Both the position numbers and the translations under genes were made by a program. A stretch of DNA of 6,802 nt from Legionella genomosp. 1 (GTDB lineage Bacteria > Pseudomonadota > Gammaproteobacteria > Legionellales > Legionellaceae), in the NCBI GenBank assembly GCA_945901965.1, contig CAMDMN010000119.1, positions 1 to 6,802 on the forward strand, given 5' to 3'. Positions 1-6,414 of the stretch are shown here, piece after piece. The notes under the pieces were generated by a model. The model was not told the origin of the DNA. It was given only the letters and a program-made list of their open reading frames with translations, and did no database searches. Numbering within the stretch: position 1 is the first letter of the stretch; every line of letters starts with the position of its first letter.

Positions 1-1165
1 TTTAGAAAATGAACTAAATGAACGAATCCGTTCCTATTATGAAACACTTATCTCCAAACAAACCCCTGAGCAGAAACGGGTTATCAATCAGGAAATAACC
101 AAGGCAACTATTTTTATGGAGCAACCCTCAGACCATTTAAAAATATTGAATATCCCATCCTCGCAGAAACAAGCGTGGATTGATGAGCTTTCAATTAAAT
201 ATGGTTTGGAATTTGATGATACGGCTGAATTTTTAGCCTACATTTATCGTCAATTGGATATCACTCCAGACCAAGCTCATATCACCCAATTTTCTATATT
301 ACATGAACCTAGGCCGCTTATAGAACCATTACCATTAGATATCCCTGATAGTGCTCTAGTAATATTACCTTCACCACTTGAGATAGTAATAGCAGTTCCC
401 ATCCCACGCTATCACGAGCGATTTAGTGCGTTATCAACGCCAGGTATTATCCTTCTGGATTTAAGCGCTAGCAATCTGAGCAAACTTACACCCATTGAAA
501 TAGAAGGACTCTTTCGTCAATTGAGTTATATTCCTAAGACCATCACCACAATTAGTTTCAGAGGTAATGGATTTCAGAATACGGATGCAACAACAATAAG
601 TGCATACCTCGCTTTTACTAAAGCACTTTGCTACATCCCTAATCACATAACAACTCTTTATTTATCTGACAATGGCTTTGAGTTTTTTACCCATGAACAG
701 CTCCAAGCCCTCTTCTTAACAACACCAAGAACTGTGAAATCGGTATGTTTAGTCGATGGTGAGCCATTATTAAGCATTACAGATCATATAGAACGCATCA
801 ACTGGCCTCAAAGTTTTAACAATATGGCTGTTAAAGGTCTGGGTAACTTTATGAAAATAGCACATGAAATATTGAACGATTATACCAAAGATGATTCTCA
901 ACTATTAAGGATTGTAACGTTCCATTGGAATCGACATTATACAACACAGGTAGCAGCAATTGTGGAAAGGATTGGAATTAAACCTACAACTAAATCTATA
1001 TCTTTATACCGTGATAATGAAGAGCTAATTGCTGATCTTGCTCGCATTAACATTGCAAACCACAGCGGTTCTCTTGCAACGCGCTATACTTTTTTAGCAC
1101 GTCACCCCACAAGAAGAGAAACTACGGATGCTAGCCCTAATATTTCAGTCGAATTGGAAATTTAG
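1..1165 (+). CDS. Leucine-rich-repeat protein, putative Dot/Icm effector (5' end outside window)
   Basis: The reading frame is open from base 2 with no stop and no ATG, GTG or TTG codon until ATG 116. That ATG has no good ribosome binding site (nearest AAGG at 101-104, 11 bases away). The 38 preceding codons read as a charged helical protein segment, so the gene probably starts upstream and at least 387 residues are visible; a 349-residue product from ATG 116 is the alternative. Numbering from that ATG, repeat strands lie near residues 112-121 (ILLDLSASNL), 143-153 (ITTISFRGNGF), 178-188 (ITTLYLSDNGF) and 207-216, spaced about 29-35 residues, the long irregular LRR type seen in Legionella effectors. 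A C-terminal module (about 238-320) carries HEILNDYTKDDSQLLRI followed by HWNRH. From memory it resembles a domain of unknown function recurrent in Legionella proteins. There is no catalytic motif, signal peptide or membrane segment. Host-protein binding after secretion is inferred. It is followed after 59 bases by a second effector-like gene. Confidence 0.8.
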   Translation, partial: LENELNERIRSYYETLISKQTPEQKRVINQEITKATIFMEQPSDHLKILNIPSSQKQAWIDELSIKYGLEFDDTAEFLAYIYRQLDITPDQAHITQFSILHEPRPLIEPLPLDIPDSALVILPSPLEIVIAVPIPRYHERFSALSTPGIILLDLSASNLSKLTPIEIEGLFRQLSYIPKTITTISFRGNGFQNTDATTISAYLAFTKALCYIPNHITTLYLSDNGFEFFTHEQLQALFLTTPRTVKSVCLVDGEPLLSITDHIERINWPQSFNNMAVKGLGNFMKIAHEILNDYTKDDSQLLRIVTFHWNRHYTTQVAAIVERIGIKPTTKSISLYRDNEELIADLARINIANHSGSLATRYTFLARHPTRRETTDASPNISVELEI

Positions 1166-1224
1166 GAAATTCGGTCTTGGTGTGCTGTAATTTACACCTG
1201 GTTGCGTAATTATTTGGCGAGCAT

Positions 1225-2493
1225 GTGAATTTTAAAATCACCGACTTAGGTATGAAATTGGGGTATTTTAAAGGCCGCAATAATGGAGTGTGTGCAGGAA
1301 TTACTATGGCTTGGATTTCAGCCTGCCTAACAAGTGAGGAGCAGGAAGCAAAGTACCTGCGTTTTACTAAGGAAATAGCTGATCAAGGCTCTAATCTATT
1401 AGATAAAATTACGAAAATGCAAAGCAAGGTTTCTAGAAAAGAAAAGCTAAGCGAGGATGATAAAGAGTTATTTCAGTACATCGCTTTTTATGAACAAATA
1501 GCTTTGTATTTAAGCCCTGGTATTTATCCAAAACTATTTGGTAAGTCAATTAATGATTTAGATATAGAGATCGTTTCGCAAATTGCAAACTCAGTTCCCC
1601 TCCAAGAAAAAGGAGGCCTGAGCGTTGTTTATTCTGATCCTGGCATTTATACAAAAGATGAGTTGATTACTTATTTAACCATGATTACTGAATTACTTCC
1701 CTCTGATGCAGGAACTATTGCTCTCTCATTAAGTAATCATAACCATAGTCTAGGCCTAATTTACAACCATAAAAATCACTCTTGGAAGTTTATGGATATC
1801 AATCAAGGTAATCCTCAGGAACTAACTATAAACGTCCTTGCGGAAAAAATTCTTAACGGGTTTAATATTCCTGAGCGCACTCTAAGGCATGAATTCACTG
1901 CAATAAATACAATCGTTATTTCAGCTGATGAGCCCTTAAAGCGGGATTCACTAAAAACCAGCCTTCAAGCATTAAAAGAAGAATATAGAAAGCTAAAACC
2001 AATAGGGCCATTAGCTGAAAGAGAGGGCGAGGTTAATTTACTTTGGATTTCATCTCTGATTGGCGATAAAGATGTAGTCAAAGCCTGCCTTGATGCAAAA
2101 AATGATATAAATCAGGCCAATGAAAATGGCGCAACGCCACTTCTTATGGCCGCCCAAAATGGTCATGTAGATGTTGTTAATGCATTACTTGCTAAAGAAG
2201 GCATTGAACTAAATAAGGCCTTGCCAGCTGGTGAAACACCACTATATATGGCTGCTGAAAATGGTCATGTTGAGGTTGTTAATGCATTGCTTGCTAAAGA
2301 AGGTATTGATCTAAATAAAGCGGATCAATTTGGCATCACACCACTTATTATAGCCACCACAAATGGTCATGTTGAGGTTATTAAAGTCTTACTGGCTGAA
2401 GCAAACAAGACAATACCAGATACAGAGGTAATTTTTGCTTTAATTAATGAGGAAGATTGCGCTCACCAGACAACACTATCAAAAGTAATTTAA
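1225..2493 (+). CDS. Putative C58/YopT-like cysteine protease with ankyrin repeats, probable Dot/Icm effector
   Basis: The 422-residue protein has two parts. Residues 1 to about 235 look like a papain-fold cysteine protease of the YopT/C58 type: Cys23 in NNGVCAGITMAW, His174 in NHNHSLGLIY and Asp191 in WKFMDINQG give a Cys-His-Asp order with a short His-to-Asp spacing (17 residues) like that of known C58 enzymes. Residues about 268-396 form one degenerate and three clear ankyrin repeats with TPL at 304, 338 and 372 (34-residue period), expected to bind a host protein. The tail (INEED, then TTLSKVI) has an acidic block and hydrophobic end compatible with Dot/Icm export. No signal peptide or membrane helix is seen. 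The GTG start is the only upstream option after the in-frame TAA at 1207, but its ribosome binding site is poor; ATG 1252 would remove nine residues and keep the triad. Activity is inferred: the domain could be an inactive or non-protease papain-like fold. Substrate unknown. Confidence 0.82.
   Translation: MNFKITDLGMKLGYFKGRNNGVCAGITMAWISACLTSEEQEAKYLRFTKEIADQGSNLLDKITKMQSKVSRKEKLSEDDKELFQYIAFYEQIALYLSPGIYPKLFGKSINDLDIEIVSQIANSVPLQEKGGLSVVYSDPGIYTKDELITYLTMITELLPSDAGTIALSLSNHNHSLGLIYNHKNHSWKFMDINQGNPQELTINVLAEKILNGFNIPERTLRHEFTAINTIVISADEPLKRDSLKTSLQALKEEYRKLKPIGPLAEREGEVNLLWISSLIGDKDVVKACLDAKNDINQANENGATPLLMAAQNGHVDVVNALLAKEGIELNKALPAGETPLYMAAENGHVEVVNALLAKEGIDLNKADQFGITPLIIATTNGHVEVIKVLLAEANKTIPDTEVIFALINEEDCAHQTTLSKVI
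2119..2412 (+). repeat. Tandem 102-bp repeats encoding ankyrin units
   Basis: Three in-frame units of 102, 102 and about 90 bases encode the ankyrin repeats of the preceding protease-like protein. The 63-base segments at 2158-2220 and 2260-2322 differ at only seven positions by my count, and AATGGTCATGTTGAGGTT at 2260-2277 recurs exactly at 2362-2379. Most differences between the first two are silent or conservative, so the array looks recently expanded by duplication and then kept under protein-level selection. Confidence 0.85.
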
Positions 2494-2568
2494 GAAATAC
2501 AACATACCTGTAAATCCTAATACAGCTGCGTGTTTATGATACAATAAAAATTAACGAGAATTTTTGTC

Positions 2569-2609
2569 TAGGCAAGGCTTGTACTTCCATCTGCGCCAAA
2601 GCCTGCCTA
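2569..2609. repeat. Imperfect inverted repeat, possible RNA hairpin
   Basis: TAGGCAAGGCTT (2569-2580) pairs with AAGCCTGCCTA (2599-2609), giving an 11-bp stem with one bulged A and an 18-base loop. No T-run follows on either strand, so it is not a standard intrinsic terminator. It sits 15 bases before a strong AAGGAG site, which would put it in the 5' leader of whatever is translated from 2635. It could be a leader structure, a protein-binding site or a remnant of a mobile element. Confidence 0.5.
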
Positions 2610-2623
2610 ATTAATCAATTTAC

Positions 2624-2629
2624 AAGGAG
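2624..2629 (+). promoter_or_regulatory. Strong ribosome binding site without an intact gene
   Basis: AAGGAG lies five bases before ATG 2635. This is among the best Shine-Dalgarno matches in the window, yet the ORF it serves stops after 13 codons. The mismatch between a strong start signal and a very short product is the main reason for calling the region a decayed gene. Confidence 0.6.
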
Positions 2630-2634
2630 TAATA

Positions 2635-2981
2635 ATGCCTAAATTGGATTCTCACTATTTGTTGATGAGAAAATGAGAGCTAAATCACCAGTTAATGATT
2701 TTGATGAAACAGATGCCTTTATTGAACGCGCACGTAAAGCCAACGATGAAGATGATGAGTTTATTGCGCAGTTGAAAATGGTTATGGCTGTTATCTAGCT
2801 CGGTTCTATATCGCACTACAATAACACGCTCGATCTTGTACCCGGGTTTTATCAGTAATATACTCTGGTTCAATTTGATTTTGCGTGCAAGGGCCGTGCA
2901 TTTTTAAAAGTATTTCCAGCTAATTTCATTCATGAATTGCCTATAGGATTTCATGCTGAAAAAGATTTAGAGGTTCTATGA
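2635..2981 (+). pseudogene. Likely decayed small gene (frameshift plus two internal stops)
   Basis: After the strong ribosome binding site, ATG 2635 encodes MPKLDSHYLLMRK and stops at TGA 2674-2676. The -1 frame is open through the same place (FVDEKMRAKSPVNDF and on), as if MPKLDSHY once continued into FVDEK. That second frame has its own ATG at 2673, overlapping the stop as ATGA, and gives 41 residues (2673-2798) rich in Asp and Glu. It then continues past TAG 2796 and TAA 2856 with protein-like sequence, including FDFACKGRAFLKVFPANF, to TGA 2979-2981, which overlaps the next gene's ATG. One frameshift and two nonsense mutations in a protein of roughly 115 residues would explain all this. 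I do not recognise the family. The alternative is that the 41-codon ORF is a genuine small gene or that 2635 is a leader peptide. An antisense ORF here has only a TTG start and no supporting signal. Confidence 0.4.
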
Positions 2982-4678
2982 TAAGAGTTACAGAAATAAG
3001 ATTACCCCTTGAGCATAATGAAGCCGATCTGCGTTCAGCCTTGCTTACCAAAATGGGTATTTCTTCACCAGAATTAATTAATTACATCATTTTTAAACGC
3101 GCTTACGATGCTCGCAAGCGCCAAGACATCCTTCTTGTATATAGTATTGATGTTGCAACCACTAATGATGCCGAGATTCTTGATCGTTTGCATGCAGATC
3201 CACATGTCAATAGTACTCCTGATATGAAATATCGTTTCGTCACTCCTCTAATTCTGCAAAATGTAACGGTTCACAATAACAACAATCAGACAAAGCGACC
3301 TATAGTGATTGGCTTTGGGCCTTGTGGATTATTTGCAGGGCTTATCCTTGCGCAAATGGGTTTACGGCCCATTATTTTAGAACGCGGAAAGGTAGTACGT
3401 GAACGCACTGTGGATACTTTCGCATTTTGGCGCAAACAGGAACTCAATACGGAATCAAATGTCCAGTTTGGTGAAGGGGGGGCAGGTACTTTTTCAGACG
3501 GCAAGCTCTACAGCCAAGTAAAAGATCCTAAACATTATGGACGTAAAGTTTTAGAAGAATTTGTTAAAGCCGGTGCACCTGAAGAAATTCTCTATCTTAG
3601 CAAACCACATATTGGTACGTTTAAATTAGTGTCGATGATTGAATCAATGCGTAAGACCATTGAAGCATTGGGTGGTGAAATTCGCTTTCAGCAACGCGTT
3701 GAAAAATTGCATATTGAAGTTAATAACCTACCTAATCAGGCGGAAGTTAGACAAGTGCGCGGCGTGATTCTTGAAAGCGGTGAAGAAATTGAAAGTGATC
3801 ATGTCGTGTTGGCCGTAGGCCATAGCGCTCGTGATACGTTTAAGATGCTTGTTGAACAAAACGTTTATTGTGAACCCAAGCCATTTTCCGTTGGATTTCG
3901 TATTGAACACCCACAATCAATAATTGATAAATCTCGTTTTGGAAAATTTGCGGGCAATGAAATTCTCGGCGCTGCAGATTATAAACTGGTTTATCATGCA
4001 TCAAATAATCGTTCAGTTTACAGTTTTTGCATGTGTCCCGGTGGAACAGTGGTTGCTGCGGCTTCTGAGGAAGGTCATGTTGTCACCAATGGCATGAGCC
4101 AATACTCTCGCAATGAACGCAATGCAAATAGCGCAATTGTTGTTGGCATCACACCAAAAGACTTCCCTCATACTTCTGAGCATGGTGGAATTCTAGCAGG
4201 TGTAGCCTTACAACGACATTGGGAAAAACAGGCGTTTGAACTCGGAGGCAGTAATTACAATGCCCCAGCGCAGCTCGTTGGTGATTTTATTTCTAATAAC
4301 CCATCAACTCAATTTGGGACAGCGAAGCCTTCTTATAAACCCGGCATCACGATGGGTGATTTAAGCTCCTGTTTGCCAGACTATGCCATTCATGCCATTC
4401 GTGAAGCACTGCCAGCATTTGATAAACAAATAAAAGGTTTTGCCATACATGATGCATTGTTAACCGGCGTCGAAACTCGCACGTCCTCGCCCATACGCAT
4501 CAAACGAAATGATGCTTATGTGAGTATCAACACTCAAGGGCTGTATCCTGCAGGAGAAGGCGCGGGGTATGCTGGTGGTATTCTTTCTGCAGGAATTGAT
4601 GGCATTAAAGTGGCTGAAGCGGTGGCTTTAAGTATCAGTCATTCGACTTGTATAGGTGCTAACGTACAAAGGACATAA
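2978..4678 (+). CDS. FAD-dependent dehydrogenase (COG2509-type NAD(P)/FAD oxidoreductase)
   Basis: This 566-residue protein is a cytosolic flavoprotein of the widely conserved but functionally uncharacterised COG2509 family, and its length is normal for that family. Residues 1 to about 100 form the small N-terminal domain typical of the group. A dinucleotide-binding motif follows: VIGFGPCGLFAG (G112, G114, G117), with Glu135 at the end of the second strand (PIILERG) placed to bind the FAD ribose. The family signature GEGGAGTFSDGKL is at 165-177, AVGHSARDTF at 279-288, SFCMCPGG at 349-356 with two close cysteines, GVETRTSSPIRI at 497-508, and the C-terminal FAD-contacting YPAGEGAGYAGGILSAGIDG at 523-542. 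The substrate is unknown. A weak GAGG at 2970-2973 precedes the ATG by four bases, and the ATG overlaps the last stop of the decayed ORF upstream, suggesting former translational coupling. The next gene is about 200 bases away. Confidence 0.93.
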   Translation: MIRVTEIRLPLEHNEADLRSALLTKMGISSPELINYIIFKRAYDARKRQDILLVYSIDVATTNDAEILDRLHADPHVNSTPDMKYRFVTPLILQNVTVHNNNNQTKRPIVIGFGPCGLFAGLILAQMGLRPIILERGKVVRERTVDTFAFWRKQELNTESNVQFGEGGAGTFSDGKLYSQVKDPKHYGRKVLEEFVKAGAPEEILYLSKPHIGTFKLVSMIESMRKTIEALGGEIRFQQRVEKLHIEVNNLPNQAEVRQVRGVILESGEEIESDHVVLAVGHSARDTFKMLVEQNVYCEPKPFSVGFRIEHPQSIIDKSRFGKFAGNEILGAADYKLVYHASNNRSVYSFCMCPGGTVVAAASEEGHVVTNGMSQYSRNERNANSAIVVGITPKDFPHTSEHGGILAGVALQRHWEKQAFELGGSNYNAPAQLVGDFISNNPSTQFGTAKPSYKPGITMGDLSSCLPDYAIHAIREALPAFDKQIKGFAIHDALLTGVETRTSSPIRIKRNDAYVSINTQGLYPAGEGAGYAGGILSAGIDGIKVAEAVALSISHSTCIGANVQRT

Positions 4679-4702
4679 AAGTACTATTAATTTTAAATTA
4701 TT

Positions 4703-4714
4703 AATTCATGAATT
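4703..4714. repeat. AATTCATGAATT palindrome downstream of the dehydrogenase gene
   Basis: A perfect 12-base palindrome lies 25 bases after the dehydrogenase stop codon and is followed by TTT. It is AT-rich and would form only a weak hairpin, so terminator function is doubtful. The surrounding 206-base gap (4679-4884) is very AT-rich and also holds the PmrA-like element and the palindrome GAGATATCTC at 4850-4859. Confidence 0.3.
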
Positions 4715-4772
4715 TTTAAGCTATTAATGTAGGTATGGTATTACATATAATCCGATAATCACCGATACTAAA

Positions 4773-4791
4773 CTTAATATTGATTAATAAT
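4773..4791 (+). promoter_or_regulatory. Possible PmrA-like tandem direct repeat
   Basis: CTTAATATT (4773-4781) exactly matches the half-site I recall for the Legionella PmrA response regulator, and ATTAATAAT (4783-4791) is a partial second copy. The period is 10 bases rather than the usual 11, and the region is AT-rich enough for chance matches. If real, it would place the secreted peptidase gene starting at 4885 under two-component control. Confidence 0.25.
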
Positions 4792-4884
4792 ATTATAGTG
4801 GTAAACACCGATTCATATCAGTCTAATGTTTGGCATAAATTTTGGTTAAGAGATATCTCAATTTTCATATTCATAAGGTTTATA

Positions 4885-6195
4885 ATGATAATTAAGCGGT
4901 TATCCATAGTTTTTTTAATGGTCGTGATGCTTTTTTTTTCAACATCTAGAGCCGATTCACTATCTGTAATAGAAAAACAAATAAGTAAATATATAACTCA
5001 ACAAAAAGATGAACAGCTTTCTTTATTGGAAAAATTAGTCAATATTAATAGTGGTACTGCTAATATTTCTGGCATTCGCCAGGTTGGAGAAATTTTACGT
5101 TTGCAATTTGAGCAGCTGGGATTTAAAACCAGATGGGTAGAAGAACCTGCTAATATGCATCGAGCAGCCACATTAATTGTAGAGCGTAAAGGTACTGCAG
5201 GGAAGAAACTATTACTCATAGGTCACTTAGATACAGTTTTTCCAAAAGATAGCTTAGACCAAAAATTTGAGCGATATGGAAATATTGCCACAGGGCCAGG
5301 TGTAATTGATGATAAAGGAGGAGATGTTGTTATTCTCTATGCATTAAAAGCGCTGCAAGCTTCTCATGCTCTTGATAATACTACTATTACTGTCGTGTTA
5401 ACTGGCGACGAAGAAGACTCTGGGAAACCAACAACCATTTCAAGAAAGCCATTATTTGACGCAGCTTATGATAGTGATATTGCTTTAGATTTTGAGTGGG
5501 CTATTACTTCTAATACAGCAACCATTGCTCGCAGAGGTATTACTAATTGGATACTTGAAACGCAAGGAAATGAGGCTCACTCTTCAGAAATTTTTCAGAA
5601 ATCAGCTGGATACGGAGCTATTTTTGAGCTAACACGTATCCTGAATGCTATGCTTACACAACTTTCAGGAGAAAAATATTTATCTTTTAGTCCAGGACTT
5701 ATTTTTGGGGGAGCGACTATTAATTATGACAAAAATAAGTCGCAAGGTTCGGTTTTCGGAAAAGGTAATGTCATTGCCAGAACTGCAATGACAAAAGGAG
5801 ACTTACGGTTTTTAACAGTTCATCAAAAACTAGATGCAGAAAAACGAATATTAGCAATCGTGAAAAATCATTTGCCAGGCACTTCTGCTTCAATTAATTT
5901 CCAAGATGGAATTCCCGCCATGCCACCCAGTTCTAGTAATTTAGATTTATTGAAAAAATATAGTCGGGTAAGTAGCGACTTAGAATATGGGGCAATTAAA
6001 CCTCTTGATCCAGGAGCTCGCGGAGCTGGTGATATTTCTCATATAGCATCTATAGTATCTAGTAATCTAGCTGGTTTAGGCGCGTTAGGGACCGGGGCTC
6101 ATTCAACAAAAGAAACATTGAATATTGATTCGCTACCCATACAGACACAACGTGCGGCCTTACTAATTTACCGACTGACACACGCAAAGGAGTGA
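4885..6195 (+). CDS. Secreted M20-family metallopeptidase (glutamate carboxypeptidase-like)
   Basis: This is a predicted periplasmic or secreted zinc exopeptidase of 436 residues, related to carboxypeptidase G2, which removes C-terminal residues, often glutamate, from small peptides or conjugates. I place the start at ATG 4885: AAGG at 4875-4878 is six bases upstream, and the product opens with a textbook signal peptide (MIIKRL, hydrophobic core to about residue 18, STSRA, likely cut after Ala23). The frame extends upstream to TTG 4780 but has no start signal there. M20 motifs are all present: His114 and Asp116 in GHLDTVF, Asp142 in GVIDDKGG, catalytic Glu176 and metal-binding Glu177 in TGDEEDSG, Asp202 in ALDFEW, and His406 in GAHSTKETLN. 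His232 (NEAHSSE) lies in the dimerisation domain. The catalytic set is complete, so it should be active. Glutamate specificity is a family-level guess. It appears to be transcribed alone. Confidence 0.9.
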   Translation: MIIKRLSIVFLMVVMLFFSTSRADSLSVIEKQISKYITQQKDEQLSLLEKLVNINSGTANISGIRQVGEILRLQFEQLGFKTRWVEEPANMHRAATLIVERKGTAGKKLLLIGHLDTVFPKDSLDQKFERYGNIATGPGVIDDKGGDVVILYALKALQASHALDNTTITVVLTGDEEDSGKPTTISRKPLFDAAYDSDIALDFEWAITSNTATIARRGITNWILETQGNEAHSSEIFQKSAGYGAIFELTRILNAMLTQLSGEKYLSFSPGLIFGGATINYDKNKSQGSVFGKGNVIARTAMTKGDLRFLTVHQKLDAEKRILAIVKNHLPGTSASINFQDGIPAMPPSSSNLDLLKKYSRVSSDLEYGAIKPLDPGARGAGDISHIASIVSSNLAGLGALGTGAHSTKETLNIDSLPIQTQRAALLIYRLTHAKE

Positions 6196-6249
6196 ACTTT
6201 AAAGGCGTCGTTAATTTGGGGTCTGACAAGCATCCGAGTGAAAAGGTAC

Positions 6250-6255
6250 TATAAT
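6250..6255 (+). promoter_or_regulatory. Perfect -10 box (TATAAT) upstream of the PspC-domain gene
   Basis: TATAAT occurs 55 bases after the peptidase gene and about 160 bases before the PspC ATG. The nearest -35-like hexamer, CTGACA at 6223-6228, is 21 bases away, too far for an ideal sigma-70 promoter. If used, it would give a leader of roughly 150 bases that includes the hairpin at 6360-6401. A second weaker candidate is TATATT at 6346-6351. Confidence 0.35.
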
Positions 6256-6359
6256 TGTATTTTAGTGCATAATTATGGAAACATAGAAATGTATTGGGAT
6301 AAGGTTAGGATGCGTGTGCGTTATAGTCTTTTTCAATAGAAATAGTATATTAGGGGTGG

Positions 6360-6401
6360 TGTGGACTTCGACCATTTTTATAAAAATGATTAAAGTCCAT
6401 A
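6360..6401. repeat. 42-base near-perfect hairpin just before the PspC ribosome binding site
   Basis: The two arms pair at 18 of 20 stem positions around a centre at 6380/6381. TGTGGACTT (6360-6368) pairs with AAGTCCATA (6393-6401) with one G-U, then a short CGAC/ATTA section has two mismatches, and the core CATTTTTATAAAAATG (6373-6388) is a perfect 16-base palindrome. It ends two bases before the AAGGAG region at 6404-6409. No T-run follows, so a terminator is unlikely; a leader structure that affects translation, or an operator, fits better. Confidence 0.65.
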
Positions 6402-6414
6402 ATAAGGAGCAATT

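Noticed and set aside
461..646. Minus-strand ORF of 61 codons inside the LRR gene
   Set aside because: It is a shadow of a clearly coding + strand frame and shows no motif.
1179..1198. GGTGT/ACACC inverted repeat between the two effector-like genes
   Set aside because: A 5-bp stem with a 10-base loop and no T-run is too weak to call a terminator.
2535..2545. Overlapping -10-like hexamers TATGAT and TACAAT before the broken gene
   Set aside because: No -35-like hexamer lies at suitable spacing, and such hexamers are frequent in AT-rich DNA.
2685..2873. Minus-strand ORF of 62 codons across the broken gene
   Set aside because: It starts with TTG, has no ribosome binding site evident and no recognisable family; the + strand has better translation signals.
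3286..3916. Minus-strand ORFs inside the dehydrogenase gene
   Set aside because: They lie wholly antisense to a well-supported gene with family motifs on the + strand.
4998..5219. Minus-strand ORF inside the peptidase gene
   Set aside because: It is antisense to conserved M20 sequence and is not a plausible protein family.
6218..6227. GGGGTCTGAC, resembling one arm of REP-type repeats linked to Y1 transposases
   Set aside because: Only a single short arm is present, with no inverted partner or transposase nearby; a chance match cannot be excluded.
6187..6255. Shine-Dalgarno-like AAAGGAG followed by a 20-codon GTG frame at the peptidase stop
   Set aside because: The GTG overlaps the purine-rich motif itself, leaving no spacing, and the product is very short with no features.
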